This document shows positions 1-8,593 of a stretch of DNA of 64,000 nt, in pieces. Under the pieces are notes generated by a model. The model was not told where the DNA came from. It saw nothing but the letters and a program-made list of their open reading frames with translations, and did no database searches. The DNA lies in assembly GCA_963732405.1 (NCBI GenBank), contig CAVSZG010000001.1, forward strand, positions 2,108,001 to 2,172,000. The letters are read 5' to 3'. Made by a program: the position numbers and the translations under genes. The number at the start of each line of letters is the position of its first letter. Position 1 is the stretch's first letter. The stretch comes from JAUIAI01 sp963732405. GTDB lineage: Bacteria; Pseudomonadota; Gammaproteobacteria; Burkholderiales; Burkholderiaceae_E.

Positions 1-836
1 CCGGACAGACGGGCGGCCTTCTCGTTGCCGCCCAGCGCGTAGATGCGTCGGCCGATCACGGTGCGCATGGCAATGAAGTCATAGACGACGATCAGCACGG
101 CCATGATGATCAGGACATTGGGCAGGCCCTTGTAGGTGGCGAGCAGCCAGGCCAGCGCGATGATGATGCCGGCGAAGATCGCATTGCGCGCCAGAAAGAG
201 GCCTGCAGGCTCCAGTTCGATATCGTGTTGCCGGGCTGCGATGCGCTCGCGCCAATTCATCATGATCAGCAGCAAGGCGGCCGCCACGCCCAGCAGCAGC
301 GAGGTGAGCCGCAGCGATTCGCCGCCCAGAAAGTCGGGAATGAAACCGGAGCTGAGCCGCTGGAATTCCGGCGCGAAGGGGCCGATCGAGCGCCCCTGCA
401 GCAAGGCCAGTGCCAGGCCCTTGAACACGAGCATGCCGGCCAGGGTGACGATGAAGGAGGGAATCCGCCAGAAGGCCACGAAAGCACCCTGGGCTGCACC
501 GATCAGCGCGCCGGCGAGCAGGCACAGCAGGGTGGCCGGTATATAGTGCATTTTCATCTGCACCATCAGCACCGCGGCCAGGGCGCCGATCAGGCCCACC
601 ACCGAGCCCACCGACAGGTCGATATGACCGGCAACGATCACCAGCAACATGCCCAGGGCCATGATCACGATGTAGCTGTTCTGCAGGATCAGATTGGTCA
701 GGTTCAGCGGCTGCATCAGCACGCCGTCGGTCATGATCTGAAAAAACACCATGATCGCCGCCAGCGACAGCAGCATGCCGTATTCACGCATGTGTCCCTT
801 GAGGAACACGAGGATGCCCTGGGATTGCTGCGTCAT
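1..836 (-). CDS. mmsB: Multiple-monosaccharide ABC transporter permease (MmsB/GguB type), 3' end cut by window edge
   Basis: Inner-membrane permease of a sugar ABC importer of the MmsB/GguB/XylH type. The ATG lies directly after the TGA of the ATPase gene (TGAATG on the minus strand), so translation is probably coupled. About 278 codons are visible and the rest lies left of base 1. The protein is strongly hydrophobic with repeated membrane segments. It carries the family motif AGHIDLSVGS near residue 70 and, near the cut end, GRRIYALGGNEKAARLSG, the family's conserved cytoplasmic loop that contacts the ATPase. With the ATPase and ChvE-like binding protein upstream it forms one importer, transcribed binding protein first. 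Substrate range (galactose, xylose, arabinose, glucose) is inferred from the family only. Confidence 0.9.
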   Translation of the reverse strand, partial: MTQQSQGILVFLKGHMREYGMLLSLAAIMVFFQIMTDGVLMQPLNLTNLILQNSYIVIMALGMLLVIVAGHIDLSVGSVVGLIGALAAVLMVQMKMHYIPATLLCLLAGALIGAAQGAFVAFWRIPSFIVTLAGMLVFKGLALALLQGRSIGPFAPEFQRLSSGFIPDFLGGESLRLTSLLLGVAAALLLIMMNWRERIAARQHDIELEPAGLFLARNAIFAGIIIALAWLLATYKGLPNVLIIMAVLIVVYDFIAMRTVIGRRIYALGGNEKAARLS

Positions 837-2366
837 TCAGTGACTCCCGTCGCGCACGATGGCGGCCATGATCGCCTCCTGACTGGCCGCGCCGGCGGTC
901 AGTTCGGCAACGAAGCGACCTTCGTTCATCACCAGGATGCGATCGCACATGCCCAGCAACTCGGGCATTTCAGATGAAATCATGATGATGCAGTTGCCCT
1001 TGTCGGCCAGCTCGGCCATGATCGAATAGATTTCGTATTTGGCGCCCACGTCGATGCCGCGGGTCGGTTCGTCCATGATCAGGATCTTGGGCTTCACGAA
1101 CAGCCACTTGCCCAGCACCACCTTCTGCTGGTTGCCGCCCGACAGATTCACGACCGGCTGCGCGATGCTGTGGCAGCGGATAGATAACTGGCGTCGATAG
1201 CCCGTGGCGACTTCGGTCTGACGTGCCTCGCTGACCACGCCCCATCGCGATACGCCCGACAGATTGGCCAGCGTGATGTTGCGGTCGATGGGTTCGTCCA
1301 GCACCAGGCCATAGCCCTTGCGATCTTCAGTCACATAGGCGATGCCACTGGCAATCGCGCGGCCCACCGTCGAGGCATTCACCGGCTGGCCGTCGATGAG
1401 TATCGTGCCGCTGATCCGTTGGCCGTAGCTGCGACCGAACAGGCTCATGGCCAGCTCGGTGCGTCCCGCGCCCATCAGACCGGCGATGCCGAGTATCTCG
1501 CCGCGTCGGGCGCTCAGATTCACCCCTTTGACGACCTGGCGGTCGCCATGGATCGGATGGTGTACGGTCCAGTCGCGCACCTCGAACACTGTCTGGCCGA
1601 TGCGCGGCGTGCGCACCGGATACCGATCGTTCATGTCGCGCCCGACCATGTGACGGATGATTTCACTTTCGCTGGCGGTGTTGTCGCGGCAGTCGAGCGT
1701 ATGCACCGTGCGGCCGTCGCGCAGCACCGTGATGCGGTCGGCAACCCGGGCGATCTCATTGAGTTTGTGCGAGATCAGGATGCAGGCGATGCCCTGGGCC
1801 TGCAGACCGAGCATCAGCTCGAGCAAGGCGTCGCTGTCGCTTTCATTGAGACTGGCCGTGGGTTCGTCGAGGATCAGCAGGCGAACGTTCTTGGCCAGTG
1901 CCTTGGCGATTTCCACGAGTTGCTGCTTGCCCACGCCCAGGTCGGTGACCAGGGTGTTGGGCGACTCGCGCAGGCCGACCTTGTCCAGCAACTCGGCGCT
2001 GCGTCGAAAGGCGGCCTGCCGATCGATCACGCCCAGGCGGGCCGGTTCATTGCCCAGGAACATATTCTCGGCAACCGACAACAAGGGCACCAGGGCGAGC
2101 TCCTGGTGAATGATGATGATGCCCAGCGACTCGCTGTCGGCGATGCCACGAAACCGCCGGGCCTGCCCGTCAAAGTGGATCTCGCCCTCGAAGTCGCCCG
2201 ACGGATAGACGCCGCTCAGCACCTTCATGAGCGTCGATTTGCCCGCGCCGTTCTCACCGACGATGGCGTGGATCTCGCCGGCCTCGACCGTCAGGTCGAC
2301 ACCGTCAAGGGCGGTCACGCCATGGAACCGCTTGACGATGTTCTGCATCTGCAGGATCGGTTCCAT
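837..2366 (-). CDS. mmsA: Multiple-monosaccharide ABC transporter ATP-binding protein
   Basis: Cytoplasmic ATPase that powers sugar uptake through the adjacent permease. The 509 aa hold two tandem ABC domains, as in RbsA, XylG and MglA. The first half has a perfect Walker A (GENGAGKST, about residue 38), an atypical signature (LGVGKQQ) and Walker B LLILDEPTASL. The second half has the degenerate Walker A usual for this family (GLMGAGRTE), a canonical LSGGNQQK signature and ILIMDEPTRGIDVG. One catalytic and one degenerate site is normal for carbohydrate-uptake class 2 importers. It lies between chvE (69-bp gap) and mmsB (no gap), which supports a single operon. MmsA fits better than RbsA because of the ChvE-type partner. 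Confidence 0.94.
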   Translation of the reverse strand: MEPILQMQNIVKRFHGVTALDGVDLTVEAGEIHAIVGENGAGKSTLMKVLSGVYPSGDFEGEIHFDGQARRFRGIADSESLGIIIIHQELALVPLLSVAENMFLGNEPARLGVIDRQAAFRRSAELLDKVGLRESPNTLVTDLGVGKQQLVEIAKALAKNVRLLILDEPTASLNESDSDALLELMLGLQAQGIACILISHKLNEIARVADRITVLRDGRTVHTLDCRDNTASESEIIRHMVGRDMNDRYPVRTPRIGQTVFEVRDWTVHHPIHGDRQVVKGVNLSARRGEILGIAGLMGAGRTELAMSLFGRSYGQRISGTILIDGQPVNASTVGRAIASGIAYVTEDRKGYGLVLDEPIDRNITLANLSGVSRWGVVSEARQTEVATGYRRQLSIRCHSIAQPVVNLSGGNQQKVVLGKWLFVKPKILIMDEPTRGIDVGAKYEIYSIMAELADKGNCIIMISSEMPELLGMCDRILVMNEGRFVAELTAGAASQEAIMAAIVRDGSH

Positions 2367-2435
2367 GGCTCGGACTCGTCAGATCGTGATCGCGGCGCGA
2401 GGGCTATCGGGGCATCGGGGGTATCGGCGCCCGGC

Positions 2436-3548
2436 CTACTGGAATTGATCAGCCTTGTAGTAGCCGCTGTCGATGAGCAATGACTTCCAGTTGCTGATGT
2501 CGACACTGACCGGCTTGAGCAGATAGGACGGGACAACCTTCATGCCGTTGTCGTAGGTTTTGGTGTCGTTGATTTCGGGCTGTTTGCCCACCAGAACCGA
2601 ATCGATCATCGAACTGGTTACCCTGGCCAGCTCGCGGGTGTCCTTGAAGATGGTCGAGGTCTGTTCCTTGCCCAGAATGGATTTGACCGACGGCACTTCG
2701 GCATCCTGACCCGTGACGATGGGGAAGGGTTGCTGAGGACTGCCATAGCCCACGCCCTTCAGGGACGACAGAATGCCGATCGACAGGCCGTCGTAGGGTG
2801 AGAGCACGGCATCGACGCGGGCATTGCCGTAATAGGCGCTCAGCAGGTTGTCCATGCGGGACTGGGCGACCGCGCCGTCCCAGCGCAGCGTGCCGACCTT
2901 GTCCATGCCCATCTGTTTGCTGCGCACCACCAGCTTGCCGCTGTCGATATAGGGCTTCAAAACCGACATGGCGCCGTCATAAAAAAAGAAGGCGTTGTTG
3001 TCGTCCGGCGAACCGCCGAACAATTCGATATTGAAGGGGCCGGCGGCATTCTTGAGGTCCAGCACCTTCTCGATCGACTGGGCCTGCAGCACGCCCACCT
3101 GGAAGTTGTCGAAGGTCGCGTAGAAGTCGACATGCTTGGAGCCGCGAATCAGGCGGTCGTAGGCGATGACCTTGATTCCCTGCTCGGCGGCCTTGGCCAG
3201 GACGTCGGACAATGTGGTGCCATCGATGGCCGCGATCACGAGCACCTTGGCGCCCTTGGTCACCATGTTTTCGATCTGCGACAGCTGGGTGGGGATATCG
3301 TCGTTGGCGTATTGCAGATCCGTGTTGTAGCCCTTGTCGGCCAGGACCTTGACCATGTTGTTACCGTCGTCGATCCAGCGCGCCGATGATTTGGTGGGCA
3401 TCGAGATGCCGATGGTCTGCTTGCCGGCGGCCTGCGCGGGCATGACACTCAGCGCGCTCGACAGCACCGCGAGAGCGGCCATTGAGGCAGACGCGGCGAG
3501 CACTCTGCGCCGTTGCGTCGATCCCGACGCTCGATTTGATCCGGACAT
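2436..3548 (-). CDS. chvE: Multiple sugar-binding periplasmic receptor, ChvE type
   Basis: Periplasmic binding protein that delivers aldoses to the MmsAB importer; in Agrobacterium the homologue also signals sugar to VirA. The chosen ATG gives 370 aa and has an AGGAGA ribosome site 6-8 nt upstream; upstream in-frame codons lack this. The N-terminus has an Arg-rich stretch (TQRRRVL), then a hydrophobic core ending MPAQA before GKQTIGISMP, so a cleaved signal peptide of about 41 residues, possibly Tat. Family hallmarks are MPTKSSARWIDDG, QYANDDIPTQLSQIENM, AYDRLI, ELFGGSPDDNNA and VTGQDAE. It is the first gene of the importer operon and is divergent from the ABC exporter, with about 100 bp between the two starts. 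Confidence 0.93.
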   Translation of the reverse strand: MSGSNRASGSTQRRRVLAASASMAALAVLSSALSVMPAQAAGKQTIGISMPTKSSARWIDDGNNMVKVLADKGYNTDLQYANDDIPTQLSQIENMVTKGAKVLVIAAIDGTTLSDVLAKAAEQGIKVIAYDRLIRGSKHVDFYATFDNFQVGVLQAQSIEKVLDLKNAAGPFNIELFGGSPDDNNAFFFYDGAMSVLKPYIDSGKLVVRSKQMGMDKVGTLRWDGAVAQSRMDNLLSAYYGNARVDAVLSPYDGLSIGILSSLKGVGYGSPQQPFPIVTGQDAEVPSVKSILGKEQTSTIFKDTRELARVTSSMIDSVLVGKQPEINDTKTYDNGMKVVPSYLLKPVSVDISNWKSLLIDSGYYKADQFQ

Positions 3549-3650
3549 GCGGTGTCTCCTGAAACGGTTCATGGTATTGACGGGCCGTTGATTGCGGCAA
3601 ATGATCATACTCCAAGCGGCGTGGTGCACCGGCGCCTGCCGTATGATCCA

Positions 3651-5528
3651 ATGATGCCGCTGCCCTCGATATTCCGCTACTTCGAGACCATCGTTCCCGG
3701 TCCCGAACCCCTGGATGCCGAGCGACGCGATTCGCCCCCGCCGGCCGGACTGCTGGCGTTTTACTGGTATTTCATCCGCCAGTCGCGCGGCGTCTATGCC
3801 GCCATGTTCGGCACCGCGCTCGCGATCGCGTTCATCGATACCCTGGTGCCCATCCTGATCGGCGAACTCGTGCGCCTGGTCGAGGCGGGTGATCGAGTCG
3901 CGGCGCTCGGCCGGGCCTGGCCGATGCTGCTGGGCATTGCCCTGACGATCCTGATCGGCCGGCCGCTGGTGGTGATGCTGGACAGTCTGATCCGGCACAA
4001 CGCGGTCGTGCCCGGCGTCTCGCAACTGGTGCGCTGGCAGAGTCACTGGCATGTCGTGCGTCAGAGCCTGCCCTTCTTTCAGAATGATTTTGCCGGTCGC
4101 CTGGCCAGCCGGGTCATGCAGACCGGATACTCGTTGCGTGAGACGGTCACCGCGTCGATTCGCGCGGTCTGGTACATCCTGGCCTTCTGCATCACCGCGC
4201 TGGGCATCATGGCGGTGGCCGACTGGCGGCTGGCCATGCCGATGCTGGTCTGGGCGGTCTGTTACGTCGGATTCCTGCGGTATTTCGTGCCGCGCATGCG
4301 CGATCGGGCGCGCGCCTCATCGGAGGGCAATTCGGCCTTGATCGGGCGCATCGTGGACAGCTATGCCAACATCCTGACGGTCAAGCTGTTCGCCCGGGGC
4401 GCCGATGAAGATGCCTATGTGGCCGAGGCGATGCGTGATCATCGGCATCGGGTGAGTGCGCACATGCGCCTGTCATCGCGCTTCATGGTGGGGCTTGCCA
4501 CGATGAACGCGATGCTGGTGGTGGCCACTGGTGCCACCGGCATCGCCCTGTGGGTTCAGGGGCATATCGATGCCGGCGTGGTGGCGATGGCCTTGCCGCT
4601 GGCCTGGCAGACCTCGAGCATGGCGGGCTGGGTGTCCTGGGAAATTTCCGGCATCTTCGAGAACATCGGTCAGGTGCAGGAGGGCATGCAGACGATTGCG
4701 GTGCCTAATCGGCTCACCGACCGGGCCGATGCACTGCCGCTGGTGGTCAGTCGCGGACAGGTGCGATTTCGCTCGGTGTGTTTCACCTATCCCGGTGCCA
4801 GCGCGCCGGTGTTCACGGACTTCGATCTGCAGGTGGCCCCGGGCGAGCGCATCGGCATCGTCGGTCGCTCGGGCGCGGGCAAGTCCACGCTGGTCAACCT
4901 GTTGCTGCGGTTTCATGATGTCGACAGCGGGTCGATCGAGATCGACGACCAGGTGATCTCGCATGTGACTCAGGAGAGCCTGCGGGCGGCCATCGGCATG
5001 GTCACGCAGGACACGTCGTTGTTGCACCGCTCGATCGCCGACAACATCCGCTACGGGTGTCCCGAGGCCAGTCAGGATCGGATCGATGCGGCCGCCGCGC
5101 AGGCGCATGCCGATGAGTTCATTCCCTTGCTGCGCGACTGGCAGGGCCGTACCGGTTTCGATGCCCATGCGGGCGAGCGCGGGGTCAAATTATCCGGTGG
5201 CCAACGCCAACGGATCGCGCTGGCCCGGGTGATTCTCAAAAACGCGCCCATCCTGGTGCTGGACGAAGCCACGTCGGCGCTCGATTCGGCGGTGGAATTG
5301 GCCATCCAGGAACAACTGGCCTCACTGATGCAGGGCAAGACCGTCATTGCGATTGCCCATCGACTGAGTACCATCGCGCGGCTCGACCGCCTGATCGTGA
5401 TCGATGGGGGCCGCATCGTCGAGCAGGGCACCCACCGGCAATTGCTCGAGCGTGACGGGCTGTATGCCCGGCTCTGGGCGCATCAGTCGGGTGGTTTCCT
5501 GGCCCACTCGGTCGCAGCGGGTGGCTGA
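3651..5528 (+). CDS. ABC exporter, fused membrane and ATPase half-transporter
   Basis: ABCB/MsbA-type half-transporter that would homodimerise in the inner membrane to export a lipid, drug or metal-thiol compound; the substrate cannot be read from sequence. The 625 aa start at the tandem ATG in MMPLPSIFRY; longer in-frame starts would run into the divergent chvE leader. Residues about 40-320 form a six-helix membrane domain. The C-terminal ATPase has Walker A GRSGAGKST, Q-loop MVTQDTSLL, signature LSGGQRQRIALAR, Walker B ILVLDEATSALD and the switch His in IAHRLST. All catalytic elements are intact. It ends 54 bp before the convergent AroQ-like gene and looks monocistronic. Confidence 0.88.
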   Translation: MMPLPSIFRYFETIVPGPEPLDAERRDSPPPAGLLAFYWYFIRQSRGVYAAMFGTALAIAFIDTLVPILIGELVRLVEAGDRVAALGRAWPMLLGIALTILIGRPLVVMLDSLIRHNAVVPGVSQLVRWQSHWHVVRQSLPFFQNDFAGRLASRVMQTGYSLRETVTASIRAVWYILAFCITALGIMAVADWRLAMPMLVWAVCYVGFLRYFVPRMRDRARASSEGNSALIGRIVDSYANILTVKLFARGADEDAYVAEAMRDHRHRVSAHMRLSSRFMVGLATMNAMLVVATGATGIALWVQGHIDAGVVAMALPLAWQTSSMAGWVSWEISGIFENIGQVQEGMQTIAVPNRLTDRADALPLVVSRGQVRFRSVCFTYPGASAPVFTDFDLQVAPGERIGIVGRSGAGKSTLVNLLLRFHDVDSGSIEIDDQVISHVTQESLRAAIGMVTQDTSLLHRSIADNIRYGCPEASQDRIDAAAAQAHADEFIPLLRDWQGRTGFDAHAGERGVKLSGGQRQRIALARVILKNAPILVLDEATSALDSAVELAIQEQLASLMQGKTVIAIAHRLSTIARLDRLIVIDGGRIVEQGTHRQLLERDGLYARLWAHQSGGFLAHSVAAGG

Positions 5529-5582
5529 TCGGCCGGGCGTTCAGACGCTCATCGATCGCTCAGGACCAACGCGGTGCCAGAA

Positions 5583-6020
5583 TCAACGCGGCGCGAGAAT
5601 CAACTCACGCAAGCCCAGCATGGCCAGTCGGTAGCCGGCCACGCCAAAGCCGGCGACCACGCTGGTCGTGCCCGGTGCGATCGACGAGACCAGCGAACGG
5701 GTGGCCGGATTCGACACGTGAACCTCGGCCGATGCCAGGCCGGTGGCGCGGATCGCCTGGGCGATCTCGGGGTGGCCGACGGTGAAGCCGGCCGGATTGA
5801 TCAGCACGCCCTGGATGCCCTCGCTGGCGCAGGTGCGCAGTTGCTCGATGAGTGCGTCAGCCTTGAGGGAGTGAAACACCTGCGCATGAATATCCAGTTC
5901 ACGGGCGTAACGATGGATGGCCTCGGTGTAGTCGGCCATGGTCATCGTGCCGAAGGTTTCGATGTTCTGGATGCCGCGCAGCTCCATGCCGGCACCGTGA
6001 ACGACCAATAGTCTGACCAT
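5583..6020 (-). CDS. AroQ-fold protein (type II dehydroquinase-like) lacking catalytic residues
   Basis: A 145-aa protein clearly of the type II 3-dehydroquinate dehydratase fold. It has the VVHGAGMEL opening (GPNLN in the family), INPAGFT, EVHVSN and GFGVAGYRLAM at the expected spacing, and family length. However, the catalytic Tyr of the YG motif is Phe (ETFG, F23), the lid Arg of the RxP motif is Gln (Q18), the SHTS motif reads TVGH, and the C-terminal RxxxRxxS region reads TRSLVSS. Glu and His of EVH remain. I infer it is not a working dehydroquinase. The ATG has AGGAG 8 nt upstream. It lies 77 bp downstream of a carboxyltransferase on the same strand, probably in one operon. Confidence 0.8.
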   Translation of the reverse strand: MVRLLVVHGAGMELRGIQNIETFGTMTMADYTEAIHRYARELDIHAQVFHSLKADALIEQLRTCASEGIQGVLINPAGFTVGHPEIAQAIRATGLASAEVHVSNPATRSLVSSIAPGTTSVVAGFGVAGYRLAMLGLRELILAPR

Positions 6021-6097
6021 GGGGTTCGCTCCTGATTGTTGTGCGTGGCGCGCGGTCAGCGCGCAATGCGTGATGCTAGCGCAGCCGCCCTTCGGCG

Positions 6098-7681
6098 TCA
6101 GGGTCGATAGCCGAAGGGGCGCCCGTCGGTCGTGCGCAGCGGTGCCGCCAGATTGGCAAAGCGACACAGATGCGCCCGGGTCTCGCGCGGATCGATGATT
6201 TCTTCAATGCCGAAGGCCTCGGCCGAGCGCAGCGGAGACTGAACCTTTTCCAGGCGTGCCTCGATCTCGGCGCGTCTGGCCTGTGGATCGTCGGCCGCCT
6301 CGATCTCGGCTCGATACGCGGCCTGCACGCCGCCGGCGATCGGCAGTGAGCCCCACTGCGCCGAGGGCCAGGCGAAGCGCGTGAAGGCACCGGCACCATT
6401 GCGCTGAGTGAGCGCCGCCATGCCGTAGGCCTTGCGCACGACCACCGCGCACCAGGGCACCCGGCATTGCCGGATGGCCACGAGGGCCTGGCTGCCCGCC
6501 CGCATCACGCCCGATTGTTCGGCCATTTTGCCGATCAGAAAGCCCGGAATATCCACCAGGTGAACGACGGGCAGATGAAAGGTCTGGGCAAGGTCAACCA
6601 GGCGCACGGCCTTGCGGCAGGCATCGCTGGTCCAGGCGCCGCCATAGTGGTACGGATCGCTCGCCAGGATGGCCACCGGCCAGCCATCCAGGCGAGCCAG
6701 ACCGGTGATCACCGATTTGCCCCAGGCCCGGCCGATCTCGAAAAAGCTCGCGTCATCGCAGACTGACTCGATGATGGGCCGCATCTTGTAGACCTTGCGT
6801 GCATCGCGCGGTATGACCGAGAGCAGCCGGTCGTCGCGTCGCCCGGGTGAATCGGTGGGCGGGGTGCGTGGCGGCAGGGCATGAACCGACGAGGGCAGAT
6901 ACGACAGAAAGCGGCGGGTCCGCTCGAAGGCCTCGGCTTCACTGGCCACGGCATCGTCGATCGTGCCGTTGGCGGCATGAATAGGGGTACCGCCCAGTTC
7001 TTCCTTGGTCAGGGTTTCACCCGCGCGTGCCACCACCGGCGGACCGGCGGCGAACAATTGTGAGGAGCCAGTGACCATCACCGAATAATGGCTGGCGCAG
7101 ACCCGGGCTGCGCCCATGCCGGCCACCGATCCCAGACCCAGGCCGACCACCGGAATCTCGCTCAGGGCCTGCGCCATGTCGGTCAGTTGCGGCACATCAG
7201 GCAGATGGGTGCGCCCCGTGGTTTCCAGATGTTTGACCGAGCCACCGCCGCCGGTGCCATCGACCAGCCGGATCAGAGGGATATGCCAACGGGCTGCGGT
7301 CAGTTCGGCGAACTCGAATTTTTCGCGCGAGCCGCCATCATTGGCACCGCCTCGCACGGTGAAATCGTCGCCCGTGATGAACACCGGGTGCTCATTGATA
7401 TTGGCCATGCCGCAGACGATATTGGTCGGCGTGAGTCCGAGCAGGCGGCCCTCATCATCATAGTCGGGCACGCCGGTTGCCGAGCCGATCTCCTGAAAAC
7501 TACCCGCGTCGGCCAGCAGCTGGATCCGCTCGCGCACCGTCAGTCGTCCATTGGCCCGATGCCGCGCAATTTTCTCCTCGCCGCCCATGCGCGCGGACAG
7601 TGCGCGACGCGCCTGCAACTCATCGAGTTCGGGCTGCCAATCGGTGGGCTGGGTGCTCGTCGGGGTAGCCGGGTCGCTCAT
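6098..7681 (-). CDS. Acyl-CoA carboxylase carboxyltransferase (beta) subunit
   Basis: Carboxyltransferase subunit of the PccB/MccB family, which moves carboxyl from biotin to an acyl-CoA such as propionyl- or methylcrotonyl-CoA. At 527 aa it has the usual length and both crotonase-fold halves. The N-half shows RLTVRERIQLLADAGSF, an oxyanion-type glycine run GTGGGGS and GSVAGMGAA. The C-half shows FFEIGRAWGKSVITGLARLDG, VDIPGFLIG and VRKAYGMAA. No biotin carboxylase or biotin carrier subunit is nearby, so partners must be elsewhere. The N-terminus is Pro/Thr-rich. It precedes the degenerate AroQ-like gene and is divergent from the hydroxypyruvate isomerase-like gene, hinting at a small acid-catabolism module. 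The acyl substrate is unassigned. Confidence 0.88.
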   Translation of the reverse strand: MSDPATPTSTQPTDWQPELDELQARRALSARMGGEEKIARHRANGRLTVRERIQLLADAGSFQEIGSATGVPDYDDEGRLLGLTPTNIVCGMANINEHPVFITGDDFTVRGGANDGGSREKFEFAELTAARWHIPLIRLVDGTGGGGSVKHLETTGRTHLPDVPQLTDMAQALSEIPVVGLGLGSVAGMGAARVCASHYSVMVTGSSQLFAAGPPVVARAGETLTKEELGGTPIHAANGTIDDAVASEAEAFERTRRFLSYLPSSVHALPPRTPPTDSPGRRDDRLLSVIPRDARKVYKMRPIIESVCDDASFFEIGRAWGKSVITGLARLDGWPVAILASDPYHYGGAWTSDACRKAVRLVDLAQTFHLPVVHLVDIPGFLIGKMAEQSGVMRAGSQALVAIRQCRVPWCAVVVRKAYGMAALTQRNGAGAFTRFAWPSAQWGSLPIAGGVQAAYRAEIEAADDPQARRAEIEARLEKVQSPLRSAEAFGIEEIIDPRETRAHLCRFANLAAPLRTTDGRPFGYRP

Positions 7682-7761
7682 CGAAGAATCCTGGGTGGGG
7701 TGGGACTGCCGGGGCGGGTACTATGATCGCATTGTTCATTCAACCGATCCGGGGTCCCGTC

Positions 7762-8544
7762 ATGCCGAATTTCGCCGCGAACCTGTCGATGATGTATACC
7801 GAAGTGCCCTTCATGGATCGCTTTGCTGCGGCCGCGGCCGACGGCTTTCGCGCCGTTGAGTTCCTGTTTCCCTACGATTTTGAGGCCCGCGAGATTCGCG
7901 CGGCGCTCGATGCGGCGGCACTGCAGCAGGTATTGTTCAATGCGCCACCCGGCGATTGGAATGCGGGCGAGCGAGGCACCTGCAGTCTGCCCGGGCGGGA
8001 GGCCGAATTCCGCGACGGGGTTGACAAGGCCATTGAATACGCCAGGGTGCTGGGCTGCCCACGGATTCACCTGATGGCTGGCCTTTGTCCGGATGCGGCC
8101 AATCGTGATGTCCAGCTTGCCACCTACATCGAGAACCTGGGCCAGGCGGCCGAGAAGCTGGCCGCGGCGGACCTCACCGGGCTGCTGGAACCGATCAACA
8201 CGCGAGACATTCCTGGTTTTCTGCTCAACACCCAGGCACAGGCCCTGGCCGCCATCAATGCGGTGGGCGCCGACAATCTCAAGGTGCAGATGGATCTTTA
8301 CCACTGCCAGATCGTCGAGGGGGATCTGGCCAAGAAGATCACCGCCAATCTGCCCTGGGTCGATCATTTCCAGATCGCCGGCGTGCCGGACCGTCACGAG
8401 CCCGATCTGGGCGAGGTCAATTATCCGTATCTGTTCGGTCTGATCGACGAGTTGGGCTTCGATGGCTGGGTCGGCTGTGAGTACCGGCCCAAAGGCGCCA
8501 CCTCGGCCGGCCTGGGCTGGATGGCGCCGTGGCGGGCCGCCTGA
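7762..8544 (+). CDS. Hydroxypyruvate isomerase-family enzyme (Hyi / OtnI type)
   Basis: TIM-barrel isomerase of the xylose isomerase-like superfamily. The ATG giving MPNFAANLSMMY yields 260 aa, matching Hyi (258 aa in E. coli); the upstream in-frame ATG would add 13 unlikely residues. Family signatures are FLFPYDF, NAPPGDW, GLLEPINTRDIPGF (metal ligand Glu), KVQMDLYHCQ and the terminal VGCEYRPKG (second Glu). Hyi interconverts hydroxypyruvate and tartronate semialdehyde, while the paralogue OtnI isomerises 2-oxo-tetronate. Because this window also holds otnC, otnK and ltnD at 21.5-24.8 kb, OtnI function is attractive, but it is not in that operon. The stop codon lies inside a 13-bp direct repeat. 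Confidence 0.88.
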   Translation: MPNFAANLSMMYTEVPFMDRFAAAAADGFRAVEFLFPYDFEAREIRAALDAAALQQVLFNAPPGDWNAGERGTCSLPGREAEFRDGVDKAIEYARVLGCPRIHLMAGLCPDAANRDVQLATYIENLGQAAEKLAAADLTGLLEPINTRDIPGFLLNTQAQALAAINAVGADNLKVQMDLYHCQIVEGDLAKKITANLPWVDHFQIAGVPDRHEPDLGEVNYPYLFGLIDELGFDGWVGCEYRPKGATSAGLGWMAPWRAA

Positions 8545-8569
8545 TCGCGGCGCCTGATCGCGGCGCCTG
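8538..8569. repeat. 13-bp tandem duplication across the hyi stop codon
   Basis: The unit CGCCTGATCGCGG occurs twice head-to-tail (8538-8550 and 8551-8563) and a third partial copy (CGCCTG) follows. The hyi stop TGA is in the first copy and an equivalent TGA is in the second. It probably arose by slippage and does not change the protein. Confidence 0.85.
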
Positions 8570-8593
8570 GGGCACAATGGGGACTTTGCGACC

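Noticed and set aside
1419..2483. 354-aa open frame on the plus strand
   Set aside because: It is the antisense shadow of mmsA/chvE, with no ribosome site or family resemblance; long antisense frames are common at this GC content.
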